Shown: positions 16,573-24,766 of the stretch, one piece after another
Layout: each line of letters begins with the position of its first letter
How positions within the stretch are numbered: the first letter of the stretch is position 1
DNA from: Candidatus Falkowella caecavicola
GTDB lineage: Bacteria > Bacillota > Clostridia > Oscillospirales > Ruminococcaceae
Reading direction: 5' to 3'
Assembly: GCA_904420125.1 (NCBI GenBank)
Contig: CAJFUK010000066.1
Coordinates: 1 to 47,468, forward strand
DNA: 47,468 bases
Notes under the pieces: model-generated
Seen by the model: the letters and a program-made list of their open reading frames with translations, nothing else
Told to the model about the DNA's origin: nothing
Databases searched by the model: none
Program-made: the position numbers and the translations under genes

Positions 16573-18150
16573 TCAACCATCTCTTGACGTCGCCAAGTTT
16601 TCCAGCACATAGGTCCATTTGGTAGGCAACAGCTTCAAATGTACCTCCATGCGCCGATCAGGGTAGGCGGTGATGTGGTCGAGCAGATTGCCATAGAAAT
16701 TGCCGGAGGTGGTCTCTCCCCTGACGATGCCCGTTACCTTGGCGCGGATATCCTTCTCCAGTGTGGCGGTGTCGTAGGACAGGCTTTCCCGTTTCTCCGC
16801 CGTCGCAATTTTTTCGGTGAGTTCTGCGATATGGCGGTCGTATTCGGCATTCATCAGCTTCATGTCCTCTTTGGAAATACTTTTGGCGAAAAAGGCGTCC
16901 AGCATCGCCGCTTTCTTTGCCTCAATCTGCTCCAGTTCTTTTTGCAGCCGCTGGGCGCTGAGCTGGCTACTGTCCTGAGAAGACTGGATGGCCTCCAGCA
17001 CCATACGGGTAATGTCGCGGACAATGGCGTCTGTATCCAGCTTTAGCATTCCCACCGCCTGCCGCACCATCTCCATCCCCACTTCGTCCCGAAGTTGATA
17101 GCTCACGTTGCAACCGACCTCATTGCCTGCCGGATCGATGTGGTACTTGCCCTGCGCTGTGGTGGTGCCGCACCGCCATGCCTTGTAGCGGCTGTCGTCC
17201 TTTCGCCGGCGGCTGCGGGAGACAAAGCTCTGTCCGCACTCGCTGCACTTGATTTTTCCCGACAGCGGATAACGGTTACCGTGGCCGGTGCCGCATTTGC
17301 CGTCAATGTCCCGTCGGACGATCTCGCGCTGAGCTTCTTCCCACAGCTCCCGGTCGATGATGGGCTCGTGGTGGTCTTTGAGAAAGACGAATTCCTCCTC
17401 ACCTCGGTTGTATTTCTTCTGATGAGTGAGATAGTCTGGGGTGATGGTCTTTTTCTGCTTCAAGTCCCCGCAGTATTTCTCGTTGCGAAGGATTTTTAAA
17501 ATCACGGTATTCCGCCAGCTTGTGCTGCCGGTAAGAGTCTTGTATCCCGCCTCCCGCAGTTCCCTGGCGATCATCGTGGTGCCTTTTCGCTCATGGACAT
17601 ACTTATGGAAAATCAGACGGACAATCTCCGCCCCCTGCGAATTTACAGTCATTTTGCCGCCCTGCACATCATATCCCAGCAGGGAACGGCCGAACACCAC
17701 ACCCTGTTCCATCTGGCGGGTCTGGCCCCATTTGACTCGGGCGCTGGTGGAACGGCTTTCCTCCTGCGCCATAGTGGATTTGATGGCCAGCAGCATTTCG
17801 GAGTCCTCTTTGAGGGTGTTCATGTTGTCATTCAGAAAGAAAACGCCGATTCCCATTCGCTTGAGTTCCCGGGTATAGGTAAGGCTGTCCAACGTATTGC
17901 GGGCAAAACGGGAAATCTCTTTTGTCACGATCAAATCGAACCGGTGAAGCCGGGCGTCGCTGATCATACGGTTAAATGCCGCGCGCTTTTGGGTGCTGGT
18001 GCCGGTGATGCCCTCATCGGCGTAAATCTTATATAGCTCCCAATCCGGCTGGTGGTCGATGTATTCCCGAAAATACCGCTGCTGGCTTTCAAAGGAATTG
18101 ACCTGATCCTCTTTATCTGTGGAAACACGGCAGTAGGCTGCAACTTTCAT
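16573..18150 (-). CDS. Large serine recombinase / site-specific integrase
   Basis: The 525 residues show the full large-serine-recombinase layout. The N-terminal resolvase domain has YCRVST with the catalytic Ser (about residue 10), ISRFARN and the DSEMLLAIKSTMAQEES segment. Next is a recombinase domain with ARELREAGYKT and LKILRNEKYCGD. A zinc ribbon follows (CSECG about residue 293, then WRC and GCNVSY). A coiled coil covers about residues 395-460. No frameshift or missing catalytic residue is visible. A GAAAGGAG site precedes ATG 18150. It is the only recombinase seen in the element and so the candidate for both insertion into and excision from cotJC. Confidence 0.95.
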   Translation of the reverse strand: MKVAAYCRVSTDKEDQVNSFESQQRYFREYIDHQPDWELYKIYADEGITGTSTQKRAAFNRMISDARLHRFDLIVTKEISRFARNTLDSLTYTRELKRMGIGVFFLNDNMNTLKEDSEMLLAIKSTMAQEESRSTSARVKWGQTRQMEQGVVFGRSLLGYDVQGGKMTVNSQGAEIVRLIFHKYVHERKGTTMIARELREAGYKTLTGSTSWRNTVILKILRNEKYCGDLKQKKTITPDYLTHQKKYNRGEEEFVFLKDHHEPIIDRELWEEAQREIVRRDIDGKCGTGHGNRYPLSGKIKCSECGQSFVSRSRRRKDDSRYKAWRCGTTTAQGKYHIDPAGNEVGCNVSYQLRDEVGMEMVRQAVGMLKLDTDAIVRDITRMVLEAIQSSQDSSQLSAQRLQKELEQIEAKKAAMLDAFFAKSISKEDMKLMNAEYDRHIAELTEKIATAEKRESLSYDTATLEKDIRAKVTGIVRGETTSGNFYGNLLDHITAYPDRRMEVHLKLLPTKWTYVLENLATSRDG

Positions 18151-18465
18151 TGCTTTTACTCCTTTCCTTCTTGCGATGTTTTGGCGGTTTCGGCTTGCCG
18201 AAATCGTGGCCGTTCCGGCTGTAAAGGCACAAAACTCGTTGTATGAAAAATTTATCTTTCACACTGCCCTTGTCTCTTTTCATTGTAACGGGTCTATCTC
18301 AAAAACACGAATGTGCGAATTTGATTTTTTCTCTATGTAAAGCGGGAAAAGGGACGTGTAAAATCTTTTATTTTTCACGGCCCCGAAAAAACTCTTGCGG
18401 GTCATAAAAGGGACCCGCGTTTCGCATCGATTAGATGCGAAACGCGCTTTTTCTCCAACATAAGT
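18151..18465. other. Recombinase upstream region
   Basis: This 315-base stretch contains the presumed recombinase promoter region, with a TTACAAT element near 18280 on the minus strand but no clear -35, and the terminator listed at 18416-18452. No gene is supported. Confidence 0.4.
18416..18452. terminator. Terminator between small element gene and recombinase
   Basis: A 13-bp perfect stem, CGCGTTTCGCATC with its complement around loop GATTA, is followed by CTTTTT on the plus strand and a weaker T tract on the minus strand. It lies just downstream of the 58-residue gene ending at 18466. Confidence 0.75.
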
Positions 18466-18642
18466 TCAATTTTGATGATTCAGTGTGTCCAAACAGTGCT
18501 GAATTTGTACTTCGTTTAAAACGCCCTGCTCTTTCAGAGCAATCAAAACCGACTGCTGGTACAGCCGGTAGAATTCCGGTGTGTCCGTTTTGCTGACTAC
18601 GATTTCTTCGGTACATTCCAAAAATACCGCTTTATTCCCCAT
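18466..18642 (-). CDS. Small conserved element protein of unknown function
   Basis: The 58-residue product (MGNKAVFLECTEEIVVSK ... LIALKEQGVLNEVQI) resembles a small protein commonly found beside serine recombinases in Clostridia mobile elements. ATG 18642 is preceded by an excellent GGAGGTGAGG ribosome site; an ATG at 18675 is too far upstream to use it. There is no domain I can name. Its position, transcribed toward the recombinase, leaves a regulatory or directionality role open, but nothing in the sequence proves it. Confidence 0.7.
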   Translation of the reverse strand: MGNKAVFLECTEEIVVSKTDTPEFYRLYQQSVLIALKEQGVLNEVQIQHCLDTLNHQN

Positions 18643-18771
18643 TGGCCTCACCTCCCGCGTCAGCACAAATTCCATTTTTCTCGGGATGACTTTAAAAAGT
18701 TATCCCTCGATCATTCCGCTGTGCTTCCTTTCCCCCAAAAGCCTTCGGCTTTTCAGGGGTCCCATAAATAC

Positions 18772-19265
18772 TTATGAGGAAAAATGTTTGGCTTTGCCTG
18801 TCCGTTGCTTCTTTTTTGGATGGAAGTGCTTGACATAGCGAATGTAGGAGCGAATGGAGAGATCGTCTGTGGAAATACCGGTTCCAAATAACTTTTTTCT
18901 CAGTTGCATCAAGTCGCGTTGGATGCTGCGGCGGACGGCACTTTCGTCCACGTCTTCACTTCTGGCAATCTGAGAGTAGTTTTCCTCACAGAAAAAGTGC
19001 CGGTAAATAATGCGGACAGCCTGCTTACCCGGCAGACTGTTCAGAACGTCGTATAAAATGCGATAGGATTCCATCCGAATAAAAATTCGGCAGGGATCTA
19101 CGTCGTAAGCCATACACCGGCTTTTCAGATAATCTCGAAGTCTTTCATCATCGAGTGAAAAGACAAGCCTGTTCTCCGATCCCGTTCTTTTTGGGCGTGC
19201 TCCGCTTTGTCGAATTCCTTCACAATGGCTCTCCAGATGGTTATACTTTTTGCTTCACATGTCAT
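18772..19265 (-). pseudogene. Sigma-70 region-4-like element regulator, frameshifted near the start
   Basis: The frame from about 19250 to 18772 encodes a protein opening SKKYNHLES, then GARPKRTG and VFSLDDERLRDYLK, and a C-terminal sigma-like DNA-binding segment (YSQIARSEDVDESAVRRSIQRDL). The only good ribosome site, AGGAGG, leads to ATG 19265, which is in a different frame; the shift is in an A5 run close to the start. A shorter product from ATG 19113 (113 residues) is still possible. Similar proteins are common on Clostridia conjugative and mobilisable elements. Confidence 0.6.
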
Positions 19266-19452
19266 ACGGTATGACCTCCTGTTTCTACACAGCTCACGGC
19301 TATGTACCGCAAGAGAACAGAAAAATTCATTTTTTATGCAGGAGGGACCACCTGTCCGTCGGTTCCTCTGGATTTGTATAGCCTCCTAATTTAAAGCAGA
19401 CTTTCGGAGTAATTTCAGACGGCCTTTTCCGATTCCATACGGGAAGAAAGAG

Positions 19453-19818
19453 CTAAACCACGTATTCATTAAGTCCTACGCTAATCGCCAATGCATGGTT
19501 GATACTGTGGAGATGGCACTCTTTCAAATGCCCGACAAAGGCGCCAAGCCGTCTTTTGTCAATGGTGCGAATCTGCTCCAAAAGGACAAGGGCCGGAAGC
19601 TGTAGACCACTTTCCGGTTGAAGCAAGTAATGAGTAGGCAACTTGGCTTTGGCATTTATCTTGCTGGAAATAGCCGCGACAATCACCGCGGGGCTGTGCC
19701 GGTTTCCCATGTCGTTTTGAATAATCAAGACAGGGCGATGCCCCTCCTATTCCGAACCGATTTCCCGGCCAAAATCGGTAAAATACAAATCGCCGCGCAA
19801 ATAGGTGCGTTGCATCAT
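19453..19818 (-). pseudogene. mazF: MazF/PemK-type endoribonuclease toxin with an in-frame amber codon
   Basis: From ATG 19818 (after AAGGAAG) the frame reads RGDLYFTDFGREIGSE, then TAG at 19749-19747, then EGHRPVLIIQNDMGN to the family-typical C-terminus. The MazF consensus here is GSEQEGHRPV, so the TAG replaces a Gln codon by one C-to-T change. The remainder is intact. A downstream restart would lack the catalytic N-terminal strand. No mazE-like antitoxin is adjacent. Confidence 0.85.
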
Positions 19819-19970
19819 GAGACTTCCTTTTGAATGGAAGACGGGATAAACCGCCTATGTAGGGGAACCGGGCAGGACAATCACAAAATTGCCGCGACGA
19901 AAGAAAAACAGGTGGAAGGAGCCTTATCCTTTCACCTGTTTCCTCACGCAAGGGTGTTTTTTCAACCGCC

Positions 19971-20440
19971 TTATTTCAAAATATTTTTCAATCTCTTTTC
20001 TGCGTTGCCACCGATTTTGCAACAGCTTGAAACGGACACCTCTCCCTTTTTGCAATCTGCTTATAAGTCACACCTTTAAAATAATACAGAATCAATCTGC
20101 GCCGCTGTGTATCCGATAATTGGGAGATCGCATGATGAAGTCGTCCGTACTCCAGTTTGCGGATAACGGCATCCTCAAAGGATTCAGATTTATCTATAGC
20201 CCGTAAATTGAGGGAAGTCTCCGTCTGTGCCGATTGTTCATAATGCCTGTCCACTGCGTTGAGATAAGAGAAATCTTCCAGTTCAAAGCGATCCATAAGA
20301 TTGAATAGTTCCCTATACATCGTGATTTCCCGTAATGCTCCTTGTCCGTCTCGAAAGAAAAGGAAGTGCTGGCCCTCAATTTTGGCAAGGGTGTAGAGGT
20401 TATCTTTGGCTTTTCTTCGTTTAAGACGTTTTTCGTCCAT
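19971..20440 (-). pseudogene. Sigma-70-like factor of the mobile element, C-terminal frameshift
   Basis: ATG 20440 begins MDEKRLKRRKAKDN, followed by LEDFSYLNAVDRHYEQS and a region-4-like QRRRLILYYFKGVTYKQIA. The frame then departs after AVAKSV and stops at 19988. In the next frame GNAEKRLKNILK ends at 19971 and matches the usual C-terminus, so one base has been lost. A mostly intact protein of about 150 residues could still be made. A GGAG site upstream partly overlaps the hairpin at 20452-20489. Confidence 0.65.
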
Positions 20441-20451
20441 AGCCTGTGGCT

Positions 20452-20489
20452 CCGACGATCTGAATTTCAAGAGAAATTCAGATCGTCGG
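20452..20489. promoter_or_regulatory. 16-bp perfect hairpin upstream of the sigma-like gene
   Basis: CCGACGATCTGAATTT and its exact complement flank a six-base loop. On the minus strand the 3' arm ends in CGG, which forms part of the GGAG ribosome site of the sigma-like gene, so the hairpin could limit translation. Confidence 0.5.
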
Positions 20490-20493
20490 TGAA

Positions 20494-20832
20494 CTACGGC
20501 AACCTTTGCCAGAAGCAGGCTTGTCCTGCGTTCTGGCAAAAAAACGACGCAAAAAAATCCGCAAAGGCCGTCAAGCCATTGCGGATCTCGGAAAAGCAAC
20601 TTCTATGATACAGAGATTTGGCTTCTCCATTTAAGGTATAGATCTGCCATGCAAGCTCGGAATTTTTTAATAGATGATGCCCATGTTCATACAGGGCTAT
20701 GTAGGTAACTGCTGCTTCGAATCGGCAGCAAAGCGCAGGTTGCCCAGCGTATAAAAAGTCCCTCCTATCTAAAAAAACAAATTTGGAGGGATTCACAAGA
20801 TCAGGGTAAAAAGAGGTATCCCTCCAAATCAC
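20494..20832 (-). CDS. Hypothetical element ORF, possibly decayed
   Basis: The 112-residue frame has a protein-like middle (VTYIALYEHGHHLL, NSELAWQIYTLNGEA, NGLTAFADFF) that reminds me of small accessory proteins on Clostridia elements, but I cannot name a family. The N-terminal part lies inside a 12-bp inverted repeat (20781-20792 / 20818-20829) and has only a GTG start with no ribosome site, so the true start is uncertain and the gene may be a remnant. Confidence 0.3.
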   Translation of the reverse strand: MIWRDTSFYPDLVNPSKFVFLDRRDFLYAGQPALCCRFEAAVTYIALYEHGHHLLKNSELAWQIYTLNGEAKSLYHRSCFSEIRNGLTAFADFFASFFCQNAGQACFWQRLP

Positions 20833-20900
20833 TATTTTTTCTTTTGTCGCTCTATATTCTCTTTTAATCGTTTTCTGTCGTGGAACGACGTTAATCCCAG

Positions 20901-21365
20901 TTATTCAACCGTCACGTGTAGTGTACCATGAAATTCTTCGCCTTCAAAAACTAGATAGTTATCTCCTGTCGTCAGCGTAAGTGGATGACTTCCATTCCCT
21001 TCTGTTTCGGTAAGCATATATCGATTGTCTTTATCTATCCAGTAAAGCTCTGCGGAACCGGACTCTACTGTTAATTCATAGGTCACAGTCAGTTCGTTCC
21101 CGTTTTCCCGTTCCAGTCCGGTTCCGCCAAAGAGATATTCTGTACCGCTGAAATCTTCGTAATCGGCTGTGTAGGAACCGATATAGGTATCCTCGCCTTC
21201 CATCTTCTCACCTTTCAGTTCTTTTTCATCGGTCAGGGCATATTGGCTGACATGATGGAGCAGACCGTTAAATTTGTCCAAAATGGAATCCTTGCTGCAA
21301 CCTACCATTGTAATTGCCAGGCAAAGGAGCAGCGCGGCAGCAGTTAAGCACTTTCCTTGTTTCAT
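20901..21365 (-). CDS. Putative lipoprotein downstream of the lantibiotic ABC genes
   Basis: The 154-residue protein starts at ATG 21365 after AAGGAGG. It has a signal peptide with lipobox (ITMVGCSK, Cys about residue 23), then an acidic beta-rich domain. Accessory lipoproteins often occur with lantibiotic immunity transporters, where some bind the peptide outside the cell; that role here is inferred from the operon only. The gene follows the small membrane protein by 13 bases. Confidence 0.7.
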   Translation of the reverse strand: MKQGKCLTAAALLLCLAITMVGCSKDSILDKFNGLLHHVSQYALTDEKELKGEKMEGEDTYIGSYTADYEDFSGTEYLFGGTGLERENGNELTVTYELTVESGSAELYWIDKDNRYMLTETEGNGSHPLTLTTGDNYLVFEGEEFHGTLHVTVE

Positions 21366-21378
21366 AGGAACATCCTCC

Positions 21379-21660
21379 TTAAAACAGGCTTGCAATCGCC
21401 AGACCGACAATTGCAACCGCACCAACCGCGTAAATTCCATTGATCACTGTGCAGACCTGCATCCATTTGTTTTTCACCTTACCCTTGGTGTAAGCCAGGA
21501 TGGAAAAGACGCCGGAAAAAATCATAAAGGCAGCGTAACTGTAAACCATAATTTCCGCCACTGGAGATTCCAGCGCCCAATCAAAGGTGCGCATGGGAAG
21601 GATCGTCCACGGGACAAAGAGCATCATGGTAGCAATCGCAGTACAAATTTTGTTTTTCAT
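21379..21660 (-). CDS. Small membrane protein of the ABC operon
   Basis: A 93-residue protein with about three hydrophobic helices (CTAIATMMLFVPWTILP, IMVYSYAAFMIFSGVFSIL, GIYAVGAVAIVGLAIASLF). ATG 21660 follows GGAG at nine bases. It sits between the second permease and the lipoprotein gene. Not assigned to a family; a helper in peptide resistance or sensing is possible. Confidence 0.65.
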   Translation of the reverse strand: MKNKICTAIATMMLFVPWTILPMRTFDWALESPVAEIMVYSYAAFMIFSGVFSILAYTKGKVKNKWMQVCTVINGIYAVGAVAIVGLAIASLF

Positions 21661-21665
21661 CAAAG

Positions 21666-22436
21666 TTATCTCCTTTCAGTAGCGCTAAACCGCACACAGG
21701 CGATTCCCAGTGCAATCACGGTAATCAAAACAGCTACCGGCAGCCAGGGTAGCCAGGCGATTTGGGTTTCATAAACTCCTTCGGCAGAGCGTCCGTACTC
21801 CACCATCAGCAGGTAGAAAGGATAGCTCATCGGATAGGCAAACCAGATCTTCGTGTTAATCATTAGAACCGACGGAACAATGGAAGCAAGGCCAATCCCG
21901 ACCGAGAAGACCGGTGTCTGAATCAGGTTGGCAATCATCCAGAACACCGCTGCCATGGGGATAGCTCCGGCATAAAGACTGAAAACAACCCGGCAGACAT
22001 AAAGTGGATTCAGAAAGAAGCTGTAGTCTTGCATCTGAGAAGCAATTGCTGCGCTGCCGTAATAAGCAGCGATGGTCATGACCATCTGGGCAAAAGCCAG
22101 TAAGATAAGCACTGTGAATTTAGCTAGGCAGAGCTTTGCGGTATTCACCGGCAAGGAGAGCATTTTCAGAATGCCTTTGTTGGAACGCTCAGTTTGAGTG
22201 AGCAGTACCGTACCGACCACCAGCGACGCGGGAATCATAAACCAGACCATTCCCATGAAGCCCTGAATAAAGAAGTTATTCTCCGGGGTAATGGGGATTC
22301 CCCGTGTATCGAAGTTCATGTCAGCGTTGATGATGCTTGGAATCCACATGATAATGACCGGTATCAACAGAATCAGCAGGATTTTGGAACGGCGTATTTT
22401 CTTTAACTCTACGCCTGCAAGAGAAAATAGGTTCAT
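21666..22436 (-). CDS. Lantibiotic immunity ABC transporter permease, MutG/CprC type
   Basis: The 256-residue permease has six predicted helices and begins MNLFSLAGVELKKIRRSK, typical of ABC-2 lantibiotic-protection permeases. Its ATG overlaps the stop of the preceding permease gene (ATGA), with GGAGG eight bases upstream. With its partner and the ATPase it forms a CprABC-like complex that removes antimicrobial peptides from the membrane. Confidence 0.85.
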   Translation of the reverse strand: MNLFSLAGVELKKIRRSKILLILLIPVIIMWIPSIINADMNFDTRGIPITPENNFFIQGFMGMVWFMIPASLVVGTVLLTQTERSNKGILKMLSLPVNTAKLCLAKFTVLILLAFAQMVMTIAAYYGSAAIASQMQDYSFFLNPLYVCRVVFSLYAGAIPMAAVFWMIANLIQTPVFSVGIGLASIVPSVLMINTKIWFAYPMSYPFYLLMVEYGRSAEGVYETQIAWLPWLPVAVLITVIALGIACVRFSATERR

Positions 22437-23158
22437 TCTGCACACCTCCTGATCTTTTGATAAACAAGCTCCAGCACCCCAAAAGCCACGGTTTCAGCGG
22501 TACAGATCCCTAAAAACAGCAGAACACGGCTACTTTCCGCTGCCATAGCTAGGGTTTGATAGGGTGAGCTGAACGGGCAAAGGCTTAAGATCAGGTTATC
22601 CTGCGGGAAGATGGACATTGTAAATACCAAAATCACGCCAATTCCCAAAGATACCCACATGTTTTTGCAGGCGGAAGCAATCACCAGCATCAGCATGACT
22701 GTAGGGAGGGTAACAAACCACTGGAAGCCTGCACTCTTCAAAAGCTCCAGCGCGTCAAATTCATAACTTGGAAACCAGTGAATGACGCATCCGGCAAGGA
22801 CAGCGGTTTCTATTGCTACCATCAGGGCAAGCACCAGCGCGGCAATCACAAACTTCATCCAAAACAGATTGCCTGTCCGGACCGGCAGGACATCCATTTT
22901 CTGTGCTCCGTTGTCGGCATACTCGGTGTGGTACATCAGGCAGGCACCGCAGATGCAAACCAGAATGTTGAGCATGGCCATCATCTGCCAGTTAGCGTCC
23001 ATCAGGATGATAAAGGGGTCCCCCGGCAGGGTGGTAAAGGTTTCCGCACGGACCAGCATATTGATGAGCGGGAACGCCGATGCCAGCAGCCCGCCCGCCA
23101 GAAAGGCAGGAAAATACCCTGTCCGTTTCAGCTTTTTCGTTTCCAGTGCCACTGTCAT
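22433..23158 (-). CDS. Lantibiotic immunity ABC transporter permease, MutE/CprB type
   Basis: A 241-residue ABC-2 permease with about six helices. It starts within an ATGA overlap with the ATPase stop, so it is translationally coupled. Two small permeases with one ATPase is the classic lantibiotic-immunity layout (LanEFG, CprABC). Confidence 0.85.
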   Translation of the reverse strand: MTVALETKKLKRTGYFPAFLAGGLLASAFPLINMLVRAETFTTLPGDPFIILMDANWQMMAMLNILVCICGACLMYHTEYADNGAQKMDVLPVRTGNLFWMKFVIAALVLALMVAIETAVLAGCVIHWFPSYEFDALELLKSAGFQWFVTLPTVMLMLVIASACKNMWVSLGIGVILVFTMSIFPQDNLILSLCPFSSPYQTLAMAAESSRVLLFLGICTAETVAFGVLELVYQKIRRCAE

Positions 23159-23910
23159 CTTCCAGCACCTCCCCTGCGGTTGTCCTCGTCAATCATGGCA
23201 AGGAAGGTATCCTCCAGATTGTCGGTGGGAAACCCGGCGGAACGAGCGCTGGTTTTCAGATCCTCCATTGTCCCCTCAAAGAGCAGGCGGCCGTGGTTGA
23301 GAATCCCGATATCGTCCGCCATCAGCTCCACTTCCGGTAGCAGATGAGAGGAAACCAGCACCGTGCAGTCATACTGCTGAGGCAGGGACTTAATCAAGGT
23401 GCGAATCTCGTGGATTCCTACCGGGTCTAAGCCATTGGTAGGTTCATCGAGGATAAGGATAGGCGGCCGGCCGATCAGCGCGCCTGCCAACCCCAGTCGC
23501 TGCTTCATACCCAGGGAATATTTTTTCGCCAGACGCTTGCGGAACTGGGTCAGCCCCACCAGCTCCAGCGCGTCGGAAACACTACTTTTCGGCAGACCGA
23601 GAATTTTTTGGATGATCTCTAAATTTTCCTCCCCAGTCAGATTACCATAGAAAGCGGGCGCCTCAATAAAGGAACCGACTTCTTTCAAAATGGCCACCCG
23701 GTCGGAGGGATAGGTTTTTCCATCAATGTGGAAGCACCCCTCAGTCGGATGCGTCAAGCCGAGAAACATCTTCATGGTGGTGGACTTCCCCGCGCCGTTA
23801 GGACCGAGAAAACCGTAAACGCTCCCCTTTCGGATATGCAGATTCAAATGGGAAACTGCTGTAAAGTCCCCATAGGTTTTGGTGAGATCTTGAGTTTCGA
23901 TTATATTCAT
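23155..23910 (-). CDS. Lantibiotic immunity ABC transporter ATP-binding protein, CprA type
   Basis: The 251-residue ATPase has Walker A GPNGAGKS (about residue 37), a Q-loop region near VGSFIEAPAFYGNLTGEEN, the ABC signature YSLGMKQRLGLA (LGMKQ variant typical of lantibiotic transporters), Walker B LILDEPTNGLDP and the switch His in VSSHLLPEV. It starts the minus-strand operon, divergent from the two-component genes, under a weak TATACT promoter next to phased repeats. Confidence 0.93.
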   Translation of the reverse strand: MNIIETQDLTKTYGDFTAVSHLNLHIRKGSVYGFLGPNGAGKSTTMKMFLGLTHPTEGCFHIDGKTYPSDRVAILKEVGSFIEAPAFYGNLTGEENLEIIQKILGLPKSSVSDALELVGLTQFRKRLAKKYSLGMKQRLGLAGALIGRPPILILDEPTNGLDPVGIHEIRTLIKSLPQQYDCTVLVSSHLLPEVELMADDIGILNHGRLLFEGTMEDLKTSARSAGFPTDNLEDTFLAMIDEDNRRGGAGR

Positions 23911-23941
23911 GCTTCATAAGCTCCTTTCCTTTGATGATGTC

Positions 23942-23999
23942 AGTATAAGCCAGCAACCTTGTGCCAACCTTCTCTCAACCTTACATTTGCTTTACATTT
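23942..23999. promoter_or_regulatory. Divergent control region with 11-bp phased repeats, probable response-regulator box
   Basis: CAACCTT occurs at 23954, 23965 and 23976, exactly 11 bases apart. TTACATTT follows at 23981 and 23992, also 11 apart. One unit per helical turn suits tandem binding of an OmpR-type regulator. The repeats overlap the -35 position of the minus-strand promoter (TATACT at 23947-23942), which has a poor -35, as expected for activation. Confidence 0.65.
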
Positions 24000-24028
24000 G
24001 AGATCGATTACGGCAGGTGTGGAATTTC

Positions 24029-24039
24029 TATGCTATAAT
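24029..24039 (+). promoter_or_regulatory. Extended -10 promoter of the two-component genes
   Basis: TATGCTATAAT contains the consensus TATAAT (24034-24039) with an extended TGn motif. No good -35 is visible. The AGGAGGG ribosome site follows shortly. Confidence 0.5.
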
Positions 24040-24061
24040 TAAGAAATAGGAGGGACGAACG

Positions 24062-24763
24062 ATGGATCAACATTATTACAAACAGAAAAAAATCCTTCTC
24101 GTAGATGATGAGAAGGAGCTTTTAGATATGGTTTCTGACTTTCTACGGGAGGATGGCTATACACAGATTCAAACGGCAAGTACCGCTACGGAGGCAATAA
24201 CCGCAGCAAAAGAATGGAACCCGGATTTCGCTATCCTCGATGTCATGCTGCCAGACATGGATGGCTTTTCCCTGTTTGAACAGCTGCGGAAGTTTACAGA
24301 GATTCCGGTATTATTCCTGACCGCCCGCGGTGAAGATGAAGACAGGCTCCGGGGCCTCGGCCTTGGCGCCGACGATTATATGGTAAAGCCGTTTCTGCCC
24401 AAGGAATTGCTGCTGCGAATGGGAATCATCCTTCGGCGATATTACAAGGAAGAAAACCCGCTGGTGCGGCTTGCCGGGAGCCAGATTGATTTTTCCCGGG
24501 CAGAAGTCATCAAAAATGGCGAGCACATGCCGTTGACGGCCAAAGAGCACGATATTTTACAGGCTTTATATCGCAATGCTGGCCGGATTGTGACCATTGA
24601 CCAGCTCTGCGAGGCGGCTTGGGGCGATAACCCGTTTGGCTATGAAAACAGCCTGATGGCTCATATCCGCCGGATCCGGGAAAAGATTGAAGAAAATCCA
24701 TCCAAGCCGGTATCCCTGATCACGGTCAAGGGGCTGGGATATAAGCTGGTGCTGGAGGGATAA
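24062..24763 (+). CDS. OmpR/CprR-type response regulator
   Basis: The 233 residues comprise a receiver domain (VDDEKEL, phospho-acceptor Asp in FAILDVMLPDMDG, TAR, and VKPF) and a C-terminal winged helix (LTAKEHDILQALYRNAGRIV, MAHIRRIREKI, VKGLGYKL). The start follows AGGAGGG. The adjacent kinase and divergent ABC operon imply that it activates peptide-resistance genes on antibiotic stress, as CprR does in Clostridioides. Confidence 0.92.
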   Translation: MDQHYYKQKKILLVDDEKELLDMVSDFLREDGYTQIQTASTATEAITAAKEWNPDFAILDVMLPDMDGFSLFEQLRKFTEIPVLFLTARGEDEDRLRGLGLGADDYMVKPFLPKELLLRMGIILRRYYKEENPLVRLAGSQIDFSRAEVIKNGEHMPLTAKEHDILQALYRNAGRIVTIDQLCEAAWGDNPFGYENSLMAHIRRIREKIEENPSKPVSLITVKGLGYKLVLEG

Positions 24764-24766
24764 GCG

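Noticed and set aside
19263-19265. An intact sigma-like gene starting at ATG 19265
   Set aside because: That ATG leads into a different frame that stops after about 47 codons; the family sequence is in the shifted frame.
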